Shown piece after piece: positions 1 to 5,810 of a stretch of DNA of 6,689 bases. The notes under the pieces were generated by a model, which searched no databases, was not told the origin of the DNA, and saw only the letters and a program-made list of their open reading frames with translations. Position 1 is the first letter of the stretch, and the number at the start of each line of letters is the position of its first letter. Made by a program: the position numbers and the translations under genes. This DNA comes from a bacterium (lineage in GTDB: Bacteria; Oederibacteriota; JAJYGY01): positions 1-6,689 of the forward strand of contig JAJYGY010000306.1 in the NCBI GenBank assembly GCA_021790555.1. Reading direction: 5' to 3'.

Positions 1-3
1 CAT
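1..3 (-). CDS. Start codon of a gene running off the left edge (probable efflux-operon partner)
   Basis: The minus strand reads an ATG at positions 3-1. It is preceded by GAGGTGAG, a good Shine-Dalgarno-like stretch that overlaps the TGA stop of the tolC-type gene, and only nine bases separate that stop from the ATG. This tight spacing suggests translational coupling and a shared transcript. In MarR-TolC operons the next gene is commonly the periplasmic adaptor (HlyD/AcrA family) or the inner-membrane pump, so that is the expectation here. No coding sequence beyond the start codon is visible, so the product is inferred from context only. Confidence 0.5.
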
Positions 4-12
4 GGTCTCACC

Positions 13-1326
13 TCAACGCTCAATGGACGGGAGTTGGATGCCTTGCCCGGTCTGGGCTCGCAGGCTCTGGTAGTCGGTGTTGGCGGCGTAGCGCAGGGTG
101 TCCAGCGCCTGCTGGGTGGTGACGTCGGTGATCATGGCCTGGAGCACGTCCAGGTTGGTGACCAGGCCGCGCCTGAAGTTGCGGGTCTCGGCCAGGTAGT
201 TCTTGTGGGCCAGGTCGGCGGCCTGGCGCAGGGCCTCCTGCTGGGTCAGGTCGTAGCGCAGCTTGTCGTAGCCGTCGTTCAGGTTCTGCTCGTCCATGCG
301 GCGGGCCTGGCTGAGGGCCAGCTCGGCCTGGCGGGCCTGCGACCGGGCCGTGCGGGCCTGCGATTCGATCACGCCCCCCATGAACAGGGGCATGCTGACC
401 GACAGCGCGGCGTCCCAGTTGATGTCGGAATAGATGCCGGGGCGCTGGGCGTAGTAGTCGGCGCTGGCGCTGACGGTGGGCAGGTGCTGGTCCCAGGCCA
501 CCCAGACGCCCTGTTTGGCCGCCTCCACGTTCCACCGGGCCGCCTTCAGGTCCGGGCGCTGGTCCAGGGAGGCCAGGTATTCCTGCCGCGCCGGCAGGGG
601 GTCGGGAAGGCTCTGGGTGTCGTCCAGGGCGACGCCGGCAGGCAGGCCCGTCAGGAAGGCCAGCATCTGCCTGGCCGAGGCGATCTGGTACTTCACCTGT
701 TCCATCTGGGCCTTCACCTGGGCTTCGGCCGACTGCACGCTGAGCACGTCGGTGTCCTGGGCCCGGCCGATGGCCAGCCAGCCCCGCAGGAAGCGGATTC
801 GGTCCAGGTACAGCCCGTCCTCGTTCCGCAGGTCGGCCAGGTCCTTCTCCTGCGAAAGGACCAGGTTGAAGGCCTGCGAGGTGTCGGCCCACAGCTGCAG
901 GGCGGCCCACTGGTAGGCCAGCTTGGAGGACTTCAGCATGTCCTTCGTCTCGGCCAGGGCCGCGTATTCGCGCAGCCCCTGGAAAAGCGGCTGGGTGGCC
1001 GTGAACTTGACGGTGTTCTGCTGGCTGGGCGAGAAGTTGCTGGCCGACTGGTTCTGCCAGGTGAACAACCCGTTTGCCACCACGCTGGGAAGCACGCTGC
1101 CGATGGCCTGGCGGAAGCGCTCCTCGGCCTGCGTCACCACCTCACCCTGGCTGGCAAGGCTCTCGCTCCGCTTCAGCGCCGCCTGGAAGCAGTCCTCCAG
1201 GCTGTAGGAGGCCTGCCCGGCCGGAACACCCGCCCCCCACGCGGACGACGCGGGGGCCGCGGCCAGCATTCCCGCCAGGGCGCCCGCCGCCAGGCACGCC
1301 ACCGCGGTTCTCAAGGTTCCCTTCAT
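13..1326 (-). CDS. TolC-family outer-membrane efflux channel protein
   Basis: This 437-residue protein is of normal length for the TolC/OEP family, whose trimers form the outer-membrane and periplasmic tunnel of tripartite efflux pumps and type I secretion systems. A signal peptide with a hydrophobic core covers about residues 6-25, with likely cleavage around residues 29-33. The rest shows the internal duplication typical of the family. The first half has a helix (42-78), the strand motif LPSVVA (79-84) and the TQPLFQG element (111-117), then long helices to about 228. The second half repeats this with LPTVSASADYY (282-292) and SVSMPLFMGG (309-318), followed by long alanine- and glutamine-rich helices. 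The ATG is preceded by GGAGGAGA at good spacing. The gene lies downstream of a marR gene and directly before another start codon at the left edge, which suggests a drug or solvent efflux operon. Substrate and partner pump cannot be told from this window. Confidence 0.93.
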   Translation of the reverse strand: MKGTLRTAVACLAAGALAGMLAAAPASSAWGAGVPAGQASYSLEDCFQAALKRSESLASQGEVVTQAEERFRQAIGSVLPSVVANGLFTWQNQSASNFSPSQQNTVKFTATQPLFQGLREYAALAETKDMLKSSKLAYQWAALQLWADTSQAFNLVLSQEKDLADLRNEDGLYLDRIRFLRGWLAIGRAQDTDVLSVQSAEAQVKAQMEQVKYQIASARQMLAFLTGLPAGVALDDTQSLPDPLPARQEYLASLDQRPDLKAARWNVEAAKQGVWVAWDQHLPTVSASADYYAQRPGIYSDINWDAALSVSMPLFMGGVIESQARTARSQARQAELALSQARRMDEQNLNDGYDKLRYDLTQQEALRQAADLAHKNYLAETRNFRRGLVTNLDVLQAMITDVTTQQALDTLRYAANTDYQSLRAQTGQGIQLPSIER

Positions 1327-1408
1327 CGACTCTCCTCCATGAACGTGGAATCCCCCATCTTGGGCGGGCCCAGCCTACGCCATTCCAACGGCCCGGCGCC
1401 CCCCCAAG

Positions 1409-1426
1409 TTTGTAACAATTTGTAAC
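1409..1426. repeat. Tandem TTTGTAAC direct repeat, possible regulator binding site
   Basis: TTTGTAAC occurs at 1409-1416 and again at 1419-1426, exactly 10 bp apart, so both copies face the same side of the helix. The pair lies just after the marR stop and about 85 bp before the tolC-type start, in an AT-rich patch within GC-rich surroundings. Tandem half-sites with a period of about one helical turn are typical of OmpR/PhoB-family response regulators, and several of these recognise GTTACA- or GTAAA-like half-sites. That it is such a site is inference; no clear -35/-10 pair is seen beside it. Confidence 0.35.
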
Positions 1427-1432
1427 GCCGCC

Positions 1433-1882
1433 TCAGGAAAACAGCTTCAGGAAGGGCTCCAGGCCCTCCTCCAGGCGCCGCCGGGCCGCCGGTTCCAGGG
1501 CGGCGATCCTGCGGGCCAGCTCCTTCTCCATCATGTCCTTCAGCCTTTCCAGCCTCCGGCGGCCCGCCGGGCTCAGGGCCAGCCTGACCTGCCTGCGGTC
1601 CTGGCCCCCCTTCTCCCTGGAAATCATGCCGGCCTTGACCATGCCGTCCACCTTGCGCGACACCGCCGAGCGGCTCACGCCCATCAGGTCGGCCACCTGG
1701 TTGTTGCTGGCCCCCTTCTCGGCGCCGGCCAGGCAGGCCAGGATGCGGAACTGGCCCATGTTCATCTCGGGCCGGAAGGCGCCCTTCATGCTGGCCCGCA
1801 GGAGGGTCAGCAGCTTCAGGTGGCCGCGCAGCAGGGTTTCAGCCTGGGCCCGGGGGCCCCTGGATTTGCCTATTGTTTGCAT
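1433..1882 (-). CDS. MarR-family transcriptional regulator
   Basis: This 149-residue protein has the length and layout of MarR-family winged-helix repressors, which bind palindromic operators as dimers and are released by phenolic or other small ligands. The amino-terminal dimerisation helix spans about residues 14-34. The helix-turn-helix is at about 57-90, with the recognition helix in MGVSRSAVSRKVDGMVKAG, and the wing carries the family signature D95-x-R97 (GGQDRRQVRLALSPAG). The carboxy-terminal helices (107-148) complete the dimer interface. The ATG at 1882 is the only usual start before the first helix. No Shine-Dalgarno sequence precedes it, and the predicted promoter places the start of transcription only a few bases upstream, so the mRNA may be leaderless. 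It is followed by a tolC-type gene, and perfect palindromes in its own promoter suggest that it represses itself and the efflux operon. The ligand is unknown. Confidence 0.93.
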   Translation of the reverse strand: MQTIGKSRGPRAQAETLLRGHLKLLTLLRASMKGAFRPEMNMGQFRILACLAGAEKGASNNQVADLMGVSRSAVSRKVDGMVKAGMISREKGGQDRRQVRLALSPAGRRRLERLKDMMEKELARRIAALEPAARRRLEEGLEPFLKLFS

Positions 1883-1890
1883 AATGCAAA
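1876..1890. promoter_or_regulatory. Probable MarR operator over the marR start codon
   Basis: TTTGCAT-A-ATGCAAA is a perfect inverted repeat with 7-bp arms around one central base. It covers the marR start codon and the predicted transcription start. The core TTGC-N5-GCAA resembles the TTGC/GCAA half-sites common in MarR-family operators, so binding by the encoded regulator would directly block the promoter. The palindrome is seen directly; its role is inferred. Confidence 0.6.
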
Positions 1891-1891
1891 T

Positions 1892-1921
1892 AATGTATCC
1901 GTAAACATTTTACGTTGTCAA
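1892..1921 (-). promoter_or_regulatory. Promoter of the marR-tolC operon
   Basis: On the minus strand a perfect TTGACA (-35, 1916-1921) is followed after 18 bp by TACATT (-10, 1892-1897, 4 of 6 matches to TATAAT). The predicted transcription start is at about 1885, two or three bases before the marR ATG at 1882. The segment is AT-rich in a GC-rich region. Confidence 0.6.
1900..1914. promoter_or_regulatory. Second palindrome between -35 and -10 of the marR promoter
   Basis: CGTAAA-CAT-TTTACG is a perfect inverted repeat with 6-bp arms and a 3-bp centre, located inside the promoter spacer. A protein bound here would exclude RNA polymerase. Its sequence differs from the palindrome at the start codon, so it may be a second MarR site or the site of another regulator. 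Confidence 0.5.
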
Positions 1922-1964
1922 TGGAAAAGCGGATTGGCGCGGCGGAAATTCCCGGAACGGGCCT

Positions 1965-2000
1965 AACAGGTTGCTGAAATAGTCCACAGCGCAGCCTGCT
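1965..2000. repeat. Imperfect inverted repeat at the 3' end of rmuC
   Basis: AACAGGTTGC (1965-1974) and GCAGCCTGCT (1991-2000) form a 10-position stem with 8 Watson-Crick pairs, one wobble and one mismatch around a 16-base loop. The right arm overlaps the rmuC stop codon. No T-run follows on either strand, so it is not a classic terminator. It may slow decay of the rmuC mRNA 3' end or be a remnant of a dispersed repeat. Apart from the marR promoter elements, I see nothing else in the 1883-1998 gap. Confidence 0.25.
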
Positions 2001-3348
2001 AAAAAAGCGTGTCGGAACCGCCGGCCACCCGGGCGGGCGGTTCGGGTTCGGGAAGGCGTTCGCGGGCGGGGGTCTGGGGAAGGCTTTCCACCTTTTTAAG
2101 CTTGGTCTCGATGCTGCGGCTCTTGCTGGCGGCGGTCTCGATGCTGTTGCTGGCCTCCTGCAGCTTCTTGCGGGTGTGCTCCAGCAGCTCGCTGAACTTG
2201 GAAAACTCGCCCTTGATCTGCGAAAGCTGGCTCCACACCTCGTTGGTCTTCTTTTCGATGGCCAGGGTGCGGAAGCCCATCTGCAGGCTGTTGAGGAAGG
2301 CCAGCAGGGTGCTGGGGCCGGTCAGGGTGACGCGGAACTTGTGCTGCAGCTCCTCGAAAAGCCCGGGGATGCGCAGGGCCTCGGCGTAGAGGCCCTCGGT
2401 GGGCAGGAACAGCAGGCCGAAGGCCGTGGTGGCCGGGGGGTCCACGTACTTTTCCCTAATGTCCCTGGCCTCGCCCTTCAGGCGGGCCTCCAGCTGTTTG
2501 CGGGCCTCCTCCACGGCGGCCGGATTGGACTGCTCGTAGGCCTCCACCAGGCGCTGGTAGTCCTCGGTGGGGAACTTGGCGTCCACGGGCAGCAGCACCT
2601 CCTCGCCCGGCCCCTGGCCGGGCAGGCGGATGGCGTACTCCACCACGTCGCGGCTGCCGCGCTTGGTGGCGTGGTTGCGGTGGTACTGCTGGGGAGGCAG
2701 CACCTCCTCCAGGAGGCTGCCCAGCTGGATCTCCCCGAAGATGCCCCGGGTCTTGACGTTGGTGAGCACCTTCTTCAGGTCGCCCACGCCCACGGCCAGG
2801 CCCTGCATCTCGCCCAGGCCCTGGTGCACCTTTTCCAGCCGTTCGCTGACGATCTGGAAGCTTTCGCCCAGGCGCTTCTCCAGGGTGGACTGCAGCTTCT
2901 CGTCCACGGTGGCCCGCATCTGCTCCAGCTTCTGGCTGTTGTCGGCCTGCAGTTCCTTCAGCCTCGCCTCCACCACCTCGCGCATCTTCTCGAGCCTCGC
3001 CTCGCTGTCGCGGCCCATCTGGGCCAGTTGCGAGGCGAAGAGGGCCAGCTGTTCGGCCTGGCCCTTGGAGGCGTCGCGCACCGAGGCCGCCAGGCCTTCC
3101 TGGAACCCCTTCAGCGCCGCGGCCTGCTCCTCCCTGCCCTCGCGGGCGCCCCGCCCGGCCTCCTCGCGCATCCTGGCCAGGGATTCCTCCACGCCCTTGG
3201 CCGACTTTTCCAGGCCCCTCTCGAAGCCCTCGAAGCCGAATTCCAGCTTCAGCAGGCGGCCTCCCTGGCGCGCCGAGGCCAGGGCCAGGTACAGGGCCAG
3301 GCCCAGGTTGAGGATGAGCAGGACAAGCAGGACGGCTTCCAGGGCCAT
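1999..3348 (-). CDS. rmuC: DNA recombination protein RmuC homologue
   Basis: This 449-residue protein has the full RmuC layout. RmuC limits recombination at inverted repeats in Escherichia coli, and its core is related to the PD-(D/E)XK nuclease fold. Residues 4-24 form an amino-terminal membrane anchor. Residues 35-185 are a charged, heptad-like coiled coil. The RmuC domain runs from about 186 to 415, with the conserved VGDLKKVLTNVKTRGIFGE (188-206), the block around PVDAKFPTEDY (254-264) whose D256-x-K258 fits the nuclease core, FLPTEGLYAEAL (314-325) and LTGPSTLLAFLNSLQMGF (342-359). A proline- and glutamate-rich tail ends in SDTLF. The ATG is preceded by AAAGGA at 7-base spacing. The methyltransferase gene upstream on the same strand is separated by a terminator-like hairpin, and rmuC probably has its own promoter. 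Its biochemical activity remains poorly defined in the family. Confidence 0.95.
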   Translation of the reverse strand: MALEAVLLVLLILNLGLALYLALASARQGGRLLKLEFGFEGFERGLEKSAKGVEESLARMREEAGRGAREGREEQAAALKGFQEGLAASVRDASKGQAEQLALFASQLAQMGRDSEARLEKMREVVEARLKELQADNSQKLEQMRATVDEKLQSTLEKRLGESFQIVSERLEKVHQGLGEMQGLAVGVGDLKKVLTNVKTRGIFGEIQLGSLLEEVLPPQQYHRNHATKRGSRDVVEYAIRLPGQGPGEEVLLPVDAKFPTEDYQRLVEAYEQSNPAAVEEARKQLEARLKGEARDIREKYVDPPATTAFGLLFLPTEGLYAEALRIPGLFEELQHKFRVTLTGPSTLLAFLNSLQMGFRTLAIEKKTNEVWSQLSQIKGEFSKFSELLEHTRKKLQEASNSIETAASKSRSIETKLKKVESLPQTPARERLPEPEPPARVAGGSDTLF

Positions 3349-3393
3349 GGGAATTCCTTTCTCGGGTTCAAGGGGGTCGGCTTCCAGGCCGCC

Positions 3394-3422
3394 ATCTTAG
3401 GACGGGGGCGGCAAATTTTCCA
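3394..3422 (-). promoter_or_regulatory. Possible rmuC promoter
   Basis: On the minus strand TGGAAA (3417-3422, 4 of 6 to TTGACA) and TAAGAT (3394-3399, 4 of 6 to TATAAT) are separated by 17 bp, giving a start of transcription about 40 bases before the rmuC ATG. It lies just after the terminator-like hairpin of the upstream gene, which fits an independent rmuC transcript. The match is modest. Confidence 0.35.
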
Positions 3423-3432
3423 GCCCTCCGGG

Positions 3433-3451
3433 AAAAATCGGCCGCCGGCCG
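3433..3451 (-). terminator. Short intrinsic terminator after the methyltransferase gene
   Basis: On the minus strand, two bases after the stop codon, CGGCC-GGC-GGCCG forms a 5-bp all-GC stem with a 3-base loop, followed by A and five T (3433-3437). The stem is short but all G-C, and the position is right for a Rho-independent terminator. Confidence 0.5.
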
Positions 3452-3453
3452 CG

Positions 3454-4122
3454 TCAGCCCGGCGCGCGCAGGTCGTAGGCCTTGATGACGTCCCCGGAAA
3501 CGAAGCCCTCGCGCTCGAGCACGGCCCCGCTTTCGAGGACGGCGGCCCGGGTGGCGCGGTCGAAGCGGGCCCGGAAAAGGGCCCAGGTGAGGGGGGCCAT
3601 CAGCTTCATGCCGAGGCGCCGAGCGCTCCGGGCGGAATACTGGTATTCCAGCACCCGCACCAGGCCGCCGGGACGGACCACCCGCAGGATCTCCCGCAGG
3701 GCCGCAAGCTGCAGCTCGTCGGGCAGCACGCAGAAAAGAAAGCTGGAGAGGCAGGAATCGAAGACCCGGTCCGGAAATTCCAGGCGGGTGACGTCCATGC
3801 GGCGAAGCTCGACCCGGCAGCGCGCCCGCACCGCCCGGCGGGCGGCCCGCGAAAGCTGGCCCGGGCTGAGGTCCACCCCGGTCACCTCGCAACCGGACAT
3901 ATAATAAGGAAGGTTACGGCCGGTTCCTACCCCGGCCTCCAGCACCTTGCCCCGCAACCCGGCGCAGAACGCCGGCCTCAAGTGCCTGTATCGGAAATGC
4001 TCAAAAGGCCAGTCCAGCAGGTCGTACCAGGCCGAGATCCGGTCGTAGTGGCGTTCCAGGGGGCCGCGGGAGCCGGGCGGATTTGAATTCCGGCAATATT
4101 GATTGAATAATTTAGAATTCAA
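3454..4122 (-). CDS. Class I SAM-dependent methyltransferase
   Basis: This 222-residue protein shows the seven-strand methyltransferase motifs in order: motif I VLEAGVGTG (60-68) for SAM binding, the acidic residue after strand 2 in VTGVDLS (D84), RMDVTRLEFPD (108-118), FDSCLSSFLFCVLPD (121-135), and the post-motif helix and strand REILRVVRPGGLVRVLEY (143-160). The YDLLDWPFEHFRYRHLRP segment (33-50) before motif I resembles UbiE-like and phosphatidylethanolamine methyltransferase (PmtA-like) proteins, so a quinone-precursor or lipid substrate is possible but not shown. The start is TTG at 4122: an in-frame TAA lies at 4131-4129, and no other ATG, GTG or TTG comes before the conserved region. 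Only a weak GGGT precedes it. The first 16 codons are very AT-rich compared with the rest of the gene. It stands divergent from the cytochrome operon. Confidence 0.85.
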   Translation of the reverse strand: MNSKLFNQYCRNSNPPGSRGPLERHYDRISAWYDLLDWPFEHFRYRHLRPAFCAGLRGKVLEAGVGTGRNLPYYMSGCEVTGVDLSPGQLSRAARRAVRARCRVELRRMDVTRLEFPDRVFDSCLSSFLFCVLPDELQLAALREILRVVRPGGLVRVLEYQYSARSARRLGMKLMAPLTWALFRARFDRATRAAVLESGAVLEREGFVSGDVIKAYDLRAPG

Positions 4123-4160
4123 TTTAAATTACCCAAAAATGTCCTACAATTAAGGAATAC

Positions 4161-4188
4161 GCCTCCAGACCCTGGGGAGGCAGCTTTT
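4161..4188 (+). terminator. Terminator-like hairpin in the divergent intergenic region
   Basis: On the plus strand GCCTCC (4161-4166) pairs with GGAGGC (4176-4181) around a 9-base loop and is followed by AG, C and five T (4184-4188). The shape is that of an intrinsic terminator reading rightward, yet no plus-strand gene ends here. It may stop stray or antisense transcription entering the cytochrome operon from the left, or form a structure in the 5' leader of the divergent methyltransferase mRNA. Confidence 0.4.
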
Positions 4189-4223
4189 TCCCCGATTTTG
4201 AACAGATGATTCCGTTTTCTAAG

Positions 4224-4237
4224 TTGATCTATATCAT
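4224..4237 (+). promoter_or_regulatory. FNR/DNR-type regulator box upstream of the cytochrome operon
   Basis: TTGAT-CTAT-ATCAT matches the TTGAT-N4-ATCAA consensus of FNR, ANR and DNR regulators of the CRP/FNR family at 9 of 10 informative bases. Its centre (4230.5) lies 41.5 bp before the transcription start at about 4272 implied by the -10 element, the standard class II activator position. This suggests induction at low oxygen (FNR/ANR) or by nitric oxide (DNR). Which regulator binds cannot be told from the site. Confidence 0.65.
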
Positions 4238-4259
4238 ACTTGTTTTTTGATCTTGCACC

Positions 4260-4265
4260 TAAACT
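4260..4265 (+). promoter_or_regulatory. -10 element of the cytochrome operon promoter
   Basis: TAAACT matches TATAAT at 4 of 6 positions, including the first T, second A and last T that matter most. No good -35 is present, as expected for an activator-dependent class II promoter with the FNR-type box in its place. The implied start near 4272 leaves a leader of about 75 bases. Confidence 0.5.
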
Positions 4266-4293
4266 ATGCCTGTGATCAAGAATTTAGTGAATT

Positions 4294-4317
4294 CGTCTTC
4301 CATGCCTGCCGAAGACG
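4294..4317 (+). other. Hairpin in the 5' leader of the cytochrome-porin mRNA
   Basis: CGTCTTC (4294-4300) and GAAGACG (4311-4317) are perfectly complementary over 7 bp with a 10-base loop. The hairpin lies in the predicted leader, ending about 18 bases before the AGGAGG ribosome binding site. It has no T-run, so it is more likely to protect the mRNA 5' region or position the ribosome than to terminate. A chance occurrence is possible. Confidence 0.3.
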
Positions 4318-4346
4318 GTCCATCAAAAATCCTCAGGAGGAACATC

Positions 4347-5765
4347 ATGATCCCGACCACCCCGAGGCAACCGAGCCTTGAAACCCGCGGACCCGGCGCC
4401 GGCCTGTGGGCCCTTTTGACGGCGTCCGTCCTGCTGGGCGGGCTTTGCCTGGGACGGCAGGCGCACGCCACCCCCAGCTTCGCGCGCCAGACCGGCATGT
4501 CCTGCTCGGCCTGCCACACCCAGTTCCCCGAGCTGACCCCCTTCGGGCGCGACTTCAAGCTGCGCGGCTACACCCTGGGAAGCGTCGAGAAGGTGAGCGA
4601 GGACACGGCCGACGGCGGCAAGGCGCTGGAGATCGACCGGACTCCCCCGCTTTCGGCCATGTACATGGCCAGCGACGCCTTCACACGCAACCCGGCCCCC
4701 AACACCACGGTGGGCCCCAACGTGGACAACAAGGGCGCCGTGAGCATGCCCCAGCAGTTCAGCCTTTTCTACGCCGGCGAGATGGCGCCCAACCTGGGGG
4801 CCTTCATCCAGGCCACCTACGCGGACGGCTCCTTCGGCATGGACAACACCGACGTGCGCTGGGCGCTGCCCACCACGCTGCTGGGCCAGGACCTGATTCT
4901 TGGGGCAACGCTCAACAACAACCCCACCGTCCAGGACGTCTGGAACAGCACGCCCGCCTGGGGCTTTCCCTTCTTCGGCGGGGCCAGCCTGGGCGCCTCG
5001 CCCCTGATGAATTCCTGGGCCGGAAACGTCGCCGGTCTGGGCGTTTACGCCTACTGCGACGGGATGCTCTACGCCGAATTCTCCGCCTACCGCGGCGTCG
5101 CGACCATCTCGGCATCGCAGGGCATTCCCGGATTTGACCCGACCCCGGGGGCGACGCAGCCGACCTACCTGCTCCAGGGAGCGGCGCCCTACTGGCGCCT
5201 GGCCCTGACCAAGGACTGGGGCTCGAACTCGGCCGAGCTGGGCACCTACGGCATGCTCCAGACCGTGTATCCCGCCTACCCCTCCTCCGCGGGCCTGGAT
5301 TCCACGGCGCCGACCGACCGTTACGACGACGTGGCCGTGGACGCGCAGTACCAGTACATCGGTTCGGCCCACATCCTCACGGCCCAGGCCAGCTTCCTGC
5401 GCGAGCAGGACATTTTCGGCAGCTTCGCCTCGTCCAGCCCGCTCACCGCCGGCTCCTCGGGCCAGTTCAACACCTTCAAGGTGAACGGAAACTACCTCTT
5501 CAACCGCACGGTCGGAGGCACGGTGGCCTACCAGAAGGTGGTGGGGGCTGCGGACAGCGTGCTCTACGCGTCCTCGCCTTCCAACGTCCCCAACACCGAC
5601 GCCCTGACCTACGAGCTGGACTACCTGCCCTGGCGCAACACCAAGTTTTCGCTGCAGTACGTCCAGTACTTGACGGAATCCGGTTCCACAAGCAATATCG
5701 ACGGCACCGGCCGCTCGGCCGCCGACGACAACACCCTTCTGGCCGAAGCCTGGCTGGTCTACTGA
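4347..5765 (+). CDS. Cyc2-like outer-membrane monoheme cytochrome-porin fusion
   Basis: This 472-residue protein starts at the ATG preceded by AGGAGG at 6-base spacing. An in-frame ATG at 4266 adds 27 residues but lies before the predicted transcription start and lacks a ribosome site. A signal peptide spans residues 1-41 (hydrophobic core about 19-36, cleavage after AHA). The mature amino terminus is TPSFARQTG followed by one CxxCH heme motif (C53, C56, H57) and FPELTPFGRDFKLRGYTL, a small c-type cytochrome head. From about 100 to the end, alternating polar and hydrophobic strands rich in aromatic residues form an outer-membrane beta-barrel. It closes with TLLAEAWLVY, an aromatic carboxy-terminal strand of the kind recognised by the Bam machinery. 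A single heme fused to a barrel of about 370 residues is the architecture of Cyc2, the outer-membrane Fe(II) oxidase, and of uncharacterised relatives. The only other cysteine in the mature chain is C237. The next gene encodes a soluble cytochrome c, a plausible periplasmic partner. Iron as substrate is inference. Confidence 0.8.
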   Translation: MIPTTPRQPSLETRGPGAGLWALLTASVLLGGLCLGRQAHATPSFARQTGMSCSACHTQFPELTPFGRDFKLRGYTLGSVEKVSEDTADGGKALEIDRTPPLSAMYMASDAFTRNPAPNTTVGPNVDNKGAVSMPQQFSLFYAGEMAPNLGAFIQATYADGSFGMDNTDVRWALPTTLLGQDLILGATLNNNPTVQDVWNSTPAWGFPFFGGASLGASPLMNSWAGNVAGLGVYAYCDGMLYAEFSAYRGVATISASQGIPGFDPTPGATQPTYLLQGAAPYWRLALTKDWGSNSAELGTYGMLQTVYPAYPSSAGLDSTAPTDRYDDVAVDAQYQYIGSAHILTAQASFLREQDIFGSFASSSPLTAGSSGQFNTFKVNGNYLFNRTVGGTVAYQKVVGAADSVLYASSPSNVPNTDALTYELDYLPWRNTKFSLQYVQYLTESGSTSNIDGTGRSAADDNTLLAEAWLVY

Positions 5766-5769
5766 TCCG

Positions 5770-5810
5770 CCCCTCCGGCCGCCCGGAGCCTTTCCGGACG
5801 GCCGGAGGGG
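5770..5810 (+). other. Strong intercistronic hairpin
   Basis: CCCCTCCGGCCG (5770-5781) is perfectly complementary to CGGCCGGAGGGG (5799-5810). After one C-A mismatch the stem continues with CCGGA/TCCGG (5783-5787 with 5793-5797), closing on a 5-base loop. This gives 17 pairs in total, starting four bases after the stop of the cytochrome-porin gene. No T-run follows, and the ribosome site of the next gene begins 11 bases later. It is best read as an mRNA-stabilising or processing element that sets different levels of the two cytochromes. A partial or Rho-assisted terminator is the alternative. Confidence 0.7.

Noticed and set aside
1288..1326. Possible lipobox (AVAC, C11) in the TolC-family protein
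   Set aside because: The -3 position is alanine rather than leucine and the cysteine comes too early for a complete lipoprotein signal. A general signal peptide fits better.
1399..1405. Run of seven C as a phase-variable tract
   Set aside because: It is short, lies about 70 bp before the start codon outside any coding frame, and has no sign of a repeat-driven switch.
34..1425. Long plus-strand open frame opposite the tolC-type gene
   Set aside because: Its translation is a Gly/Val/Gln/Leu-rich string with no family signature, while the opposite strand encodes a clear TolC-family protein. It is a mirror frame of GC-rich coding DNA.
2176..4086. Very long (636-codon) plus-strand open frame
   Set aside because: It runs antisense across both rmuC and the methyltransferase gene and through the gap between them, with low-complexity translation. 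It is open only because the sequence is GC-rich.
4123..4190. Small RNA gene made of TTTAAA/TACAAT and the following hairpin
   Set aside because: The predicted transcript would be only about 30 bases, almost all terminator. It is kept only as a terminator-like element.
4266..4346. Upstream ATG extending the cytochrome-porin by 27 residues
   Set aside because: It has no Shine-Dalgarno sequence, lies before the predicted transcription start, and would put a polar stretch ahead of a normal signal peptide. The ATG at 4347 has AGGAGG at ideal spacing.
4436..4458. Possible lipobox cysteine (C34) in the cytochrome-porin signal peptide
   Set aside because: The residue before the cysteine is leucine, which does not fit the lipobox, and a standard AHA cleavage site follows.
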